Position numbers and translations under genes: made by a program
Notes under the pieces: generated by a model
Told to the model about the DNA's origin: nothing
What the model saw: the letters and a program-made list of their open reading frames with translations, nothing else
Databases searched by the model: none
Shown: one piece after another, positions 61,788 to 64,000 of the stretch
Position numbering within the stretch: position 1 is the stretch's first letter
Layout of the letters: each line of letters starts with the position of its first letter
Source of the DNA: Pantoea sp. Ap-967
GTDB taxonomy: Bacteria; Pseudomonadota; Gammaproteobacteria; Pseudomonadales; Pseudomonadaceae
DNA length: 64,000 bases
Reading direction: 5' to 3'
Assembly: GCF_011752565.1 (NCBI RefSeq)
Contig: NZ_VWXK01000009.1
Span: 62,001-126,000, forward strand

Positions 61788-62855
61788 TTGCCCACCGCGC
61801 TACCCTCTGCAAAAACCCTTTTCCGCTGGTTCGCCCTGCTGCTCTGCGCCGGCACGGTCGGCCAGGTGCTGCATGCCCTGGCCGTGCCGGCCGGGCTGTT
61901 TCTCGGCCCCATGCTGGTGGCCATCGCCTTTGGCGTAGGCGGCGCGCAACTGCGCCTGCACCGCCAGGTGTTCCGCTTCGGCCAGGGCTGCGTCGGCCTG
62001 ATGGTCGCCCACTCGGTCACCTGGGCGGTGCTGGTGGCCATGGCCCAGTCCTGGCACCTGATGCTGGTCGCCACCTTCATTACGGTTGCCCTCAGCGCCC
62101 TGGTCGGCCTGGGCACGGTGCGTTTCGGCGGCATTCCCGGCAGCACCGCGGCCTGGGGCACGGCGCCGGGCGCGGCCTCGGCGATGGTGTCGATGGCCGA
62201 GGAAAACGGCGCCGACGCCCGCGTGGTGGCGACCATGCAGTATGTGCGGGTGGTGTGCGTGGTGATGATCGGCTCGCTGGTCAGCCACTTGCTCGGCGCC
62301 ACCCCGGGCAGCGCGGCCGCCGGCACAACGACGGTGGCGCAGGCGCCGCACCTGGCCAACCTGCTGCTGAGCCTGGCGGTGGTGCTGGTGGGGATCACCG
62401 TGGGTAGCCGGTTGCCGGCGGGCGCCCTGCTGACGCCACTGTTACTGGGTGGCGCGCTGCAACTGGCCGGGCTGTTGACCATCACCCTGCCCCAGCCCCT
62501 GCTGGCGTGCGCCTACGGCGCCATTGGCTGCTACATTGGCCTGCGCTTCGACCGGCAGACCGTGGCCTACGTGTGGAAGCGCCTGCCTACCATGATTACC
62601 GGGGCGGTGGTGTTGATCGTGCTGTGCGCCGCGTGCGCCTATGGGCTGGCACTGGCCATGGGCACCGACTTCCTGTCGATGTACCTGGCGACCAGCCCGG
62701 GTGGGCTGGATGCCATGGCCATCATCGCGGTGGAAACCCATGCTGATGTCGGGCTGGTGCTGGCGATGCAGACGTTGCGGTTGTTCGGGGTGATTCTGAC
62801 GGGGGCGTTTTGTGCGCGGCAGATCATTCGGTTGACCCAGGTGCGGTCGGGTTGA
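61788..62855 (+). CDS. AbrB-family membrane protein (putative transporter/regulator)
   Basis: Integral membrane protein of 355 aa with about ten helices in two repeats (the AbrB duplication; often mislabelled ammonia monooxygenase). FGGIPGSTAAWGTAPGAASAMVS and the second-half TSPGGLDAMAIIAVE are family signatures, with glycine/proline breaks mid-helix. The TTG at 61788 follows AAGGAG by 7 nt; the ORF is open further upstream without a ribosome site. It is divergent from the LysR gene, whose likely target it is. Transport role inferred; no biochemical function is settled for the family. Confidence 0.83.
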   Translation: MPTALPSAKTLFRWFALLLCAGTVGQVLHALAVPAGLFLGPMLVAIAFGVGGAQLRLHRQVFRFGQGCVGLMVAHSVTWAVLVAMAQSWHLMLVATFITVALSALVGLGTVRFGGIPGSTAAWGTAPGAASAMVSMAEENGADARVVATMQYVRVVCVVMIGSLVSHLLGATPGSAAAGTTTVAQAPHLANLLLSLAVVLVGITVGSRLPAGALLTPLLLGGALQLAGLLTITLPQPLLACAYGAIGCYIGLRFDRQTVAYVWKRLPTMITGAVVLIVLCAACAYGLALAMGTDFLSMYLATSPGGLDAMAIIAVETHADVGLVLAMQTLRLFGVILTGAFCARQIIRLTQVRSG

Positions 62856-62871
62856 GAGGTGCGGCGCCTGT

Positions 62872-62983
62872 TAGATCGAGCGCCGCCCGCGCGGTGGCCA
62901 CATGAACATTGGCCCGAAACAAACGTAGGAGCGAGCGCAGCTCGCGAAGCGCCGCGCGGGCGGCGCTCGATCTCCCAGGCGCC
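62872..62983. repeat. Degenerate copy of the 53-bp inverted-repeat element
   Basis: The right half, GTAGGAGCGAGCGCAGCTCG through GGCGGCGCTCGATCTCCC, and the loop sequence GGCCCGAAACAAACGTAGG match the element at 29168-29316 in reverse orientation. The left arm keeps only GATCGAGCGCCGCCCGCGCG and has lost its REP part. Confidence 0.8.
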
Positions 62984-62989
62984 TCCTCC

Positions 62990-64000
62990 CTAAAACCGTT
63001 CACCCCCCTGCAAAAAACTGTCCTCAAACGGATACCGGGTCAACACCTCGACCCCATCCTCGGTCACCAGCAACTGGTTCTCCAGCTTGATCCCGTCACG
63101 CCCACCCACCTCTCCCACATAGGCCTCGACACACAGCGCCATGCCCGGCTGCAACTCCCCCTCATAGCCATAGGACTCCAGGTCTTCCGGGTAGCGAATG
63201 CTCGGGTATTCATCACACAGCCCCACCCCATGGAACATCACCCCATAGCGCTGCGCCCGGCAGCTTTCCGGCAGGCGATGGCCGTTGCGGGTCAACTCGG
63301 TGAAACGCACACCGGGGCGAACCATCCCGGCATTGACATGAATGTGCTCGTGGGCAATGCGGTACAACCGCTTCTGTTCAGCCGTAGGCTCGCGATCACC
63401 GCAAATCCAGCTGCGCGACATGTCCACGCAAAAGCCGTACACGCCAATCAGGTCGGTATCGAACGACAACAGGTCACCGTCGCCAAGCACCCGCGGCCCG
63501 GACTCCTGGAACCAAGGGTTGGTGCGCGGCCCGGAACTGAGGATACGGGTTTCGATCCACTCGCCACCGCGGCGGATATTGCCCGCGTGCAGGGCCGCCC
63601 AGACATCGTTCTCGGTCACGCCAGCCGCCATGGCCTGGCGCATCTCTGCCACCGACGCCTCGCAAGACGCCACGGCGCAGCGCATGGCCAGTATCTCGTC
63701 AGGGCCCTTGATCAGCCGGGCGAACTCGGTCACCGCCTGCCCGCTGTGCACCTCTACCCCCAGCGCATCCAGGGCCCGTAGCCCGGCCACCTCGATTCGG
63801 TCGACCGCCAGCCGCCGATTGCTGCCGGCGTGGCTGCGCAGCAGCGCGTCGACCTGGGCGCAGAAATGCCGGGCGTGCTCGTCGGTGCGCTCGCCCGTTT
63901 CGAAATAAAAGAACGATGCCCCGCTGCGCAGCTCGCTCACCAGCGGCAAGTGCGCCGACAGGTGATCGCAGCCATGGAAGTCCCACAGCACCACATGCCC
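62990..64000 (-). CDS. M24-family enzyme of the DddP (DMSP lyase) type, N-terminus beyond window edge
   Basis: The frame is open to the right edge, about 337 codons; the N-terminal part (roughly 100 residues) is missing. The visible protein has the creatinase/aminopeptidase P-fold. It carries SFDTDLIG with VDMSRSW 12 residues after the first Asp, FHGVGLCDEYPS, CVEAYVGEVGG and IKLENQLLV. In DddP from marine Roseobacters the metal ligands are Asp295, Asp297, Asp307, His371, Glu406 and Glu421 with catalytic Asp377 (numbers from memory); all seven appear here at the right spacing. WDFHGC and EWIETR...SGPRTNPWFQ also match DddP. DddP cleaves dimethylsulfoniopropionate to acrylate and DMS. No acrylate-degradation gene is in view, so another substrate is possible. 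Confidence 0.8.
   Translation of the reverse strand, partial: GHVVLWDFHGCDHLSAHLPLVSELRSGASFFYFETGERTDEHARHFCAQVDALLRSHAGSNRRLAVDRIEVAGLRALDALGVEVHSGQAVTEFARLIKGPDEILAMRCAVASCEASVAEMRQAMAAGVTENDVWAALHAGNIRRGGEWIETRILSSGPRTNPWFQESGPRVLGDGDLLSFDTDLIGVYGFCVDMSRSWICGDREPTAEQKRLYRIAHEHIHVNAGMVRPGVRFTELTRNGHRLPESCRAQRYGVMFHGVGLCDEYPSIRYPEDLESYGYEGELQPGMALCVEAYVGEVGGRDGIKLENQLLVTEDGVEVLTRYPFEDSFLQGGERF

Overview
The window looks like chromosome of a fluorescent pseudomonad, most likely of the Pseudomonas putida group. The support is the high GC content, the many REP sequences of the 'GTAGGAGCGGGCTTGCCCCGCGAA' type between genes, and a gene stock typical of these bacteria: many oxidative catabolic clusters, each with its own transporter and regulator. 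I see no rRNA, tRNA, CRISPR, prophage or insertion sequence. Two genes are cut by the window edges: an APC permease on the left and a DddP-like M24 enzyme on the right.

Layout. 1-7.4 kb: a probable amine-oxidation locus (APC permease, phenylacetaldehyde-type dehydrogenase, porin, ornithine-cyclodeaminase-like protein, Rid protein, DAO-type flavoenzyme). 7.5-9.7 kb: a panB paralogue converging on a MocR-type regulator. 9.9-15.7 kb: an RND efflux operon (pump, membrane fusion protein, outer-membrane lipoprotein) with overlapping genes. 15.9-17.2 kb: a small lipoprotein gene, then a minisatellite of about 22 copies of a 33-bp unit enclosed by two inverted REP halves. 17.2-29.1 kb: a catabolic island with two IclR regulators, an AroE-like dehydrogenase, three FAD_binding_2/KstD-like flavoproteins, a NIPSNAP protein, an MFS carrier, a TIM-barrel isomerase and a Gfo/Idh oxidoreductase. 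I infer a pathway that desaturates or aromatises a hydroaromatic ring.

29.4-41.5 kb is mixed: two DUF202 membrane proteins, a large Cache/HD-GYP signalling protein, NhaA, an 8-oxoguanine-deaminase-type amidohydrolase with an NCS2 purine permease, a stand-alone PBP2 and an amino acid permease. 41.7-47.7 kb: a complete branched-chain-type ABC importer with a divergent FadR-type GntR regulator. 48-58.3 kb: a seven-gene operon (hyuA, hyuB, aminotransferase, uronate-dehydrogenase-like enzyme, DAO-type oxidoreductase, TPP-dependent decarboxylase-like enzyme, semialdehyde dehydrogenase). 58.5-60.8 kb: two SDR genes divergent from a TetR regulator. The hyuA operon and the SDR operon carry nearly identical 31-bp promoter/operator blocks, so they are probably co-regulated. 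60.8-64 kb: a LysR regulator, an AbrB-family membrane protein and the partial DddP-like gene.

The most notable points are the duplicated promoter/operator that ties the hydantoinase operon to the SDR/TetR locus, the two sets of IclR-type operators in the flavoprotein island, the REP-enclosed minisatellite with all six frames open, a 53-bp perfect inverted repeat, and the DddP-like gene that keeps every metal and catalytic residue I could place. All functional calls come from reading the sequence and from memory of the families; no search was run.
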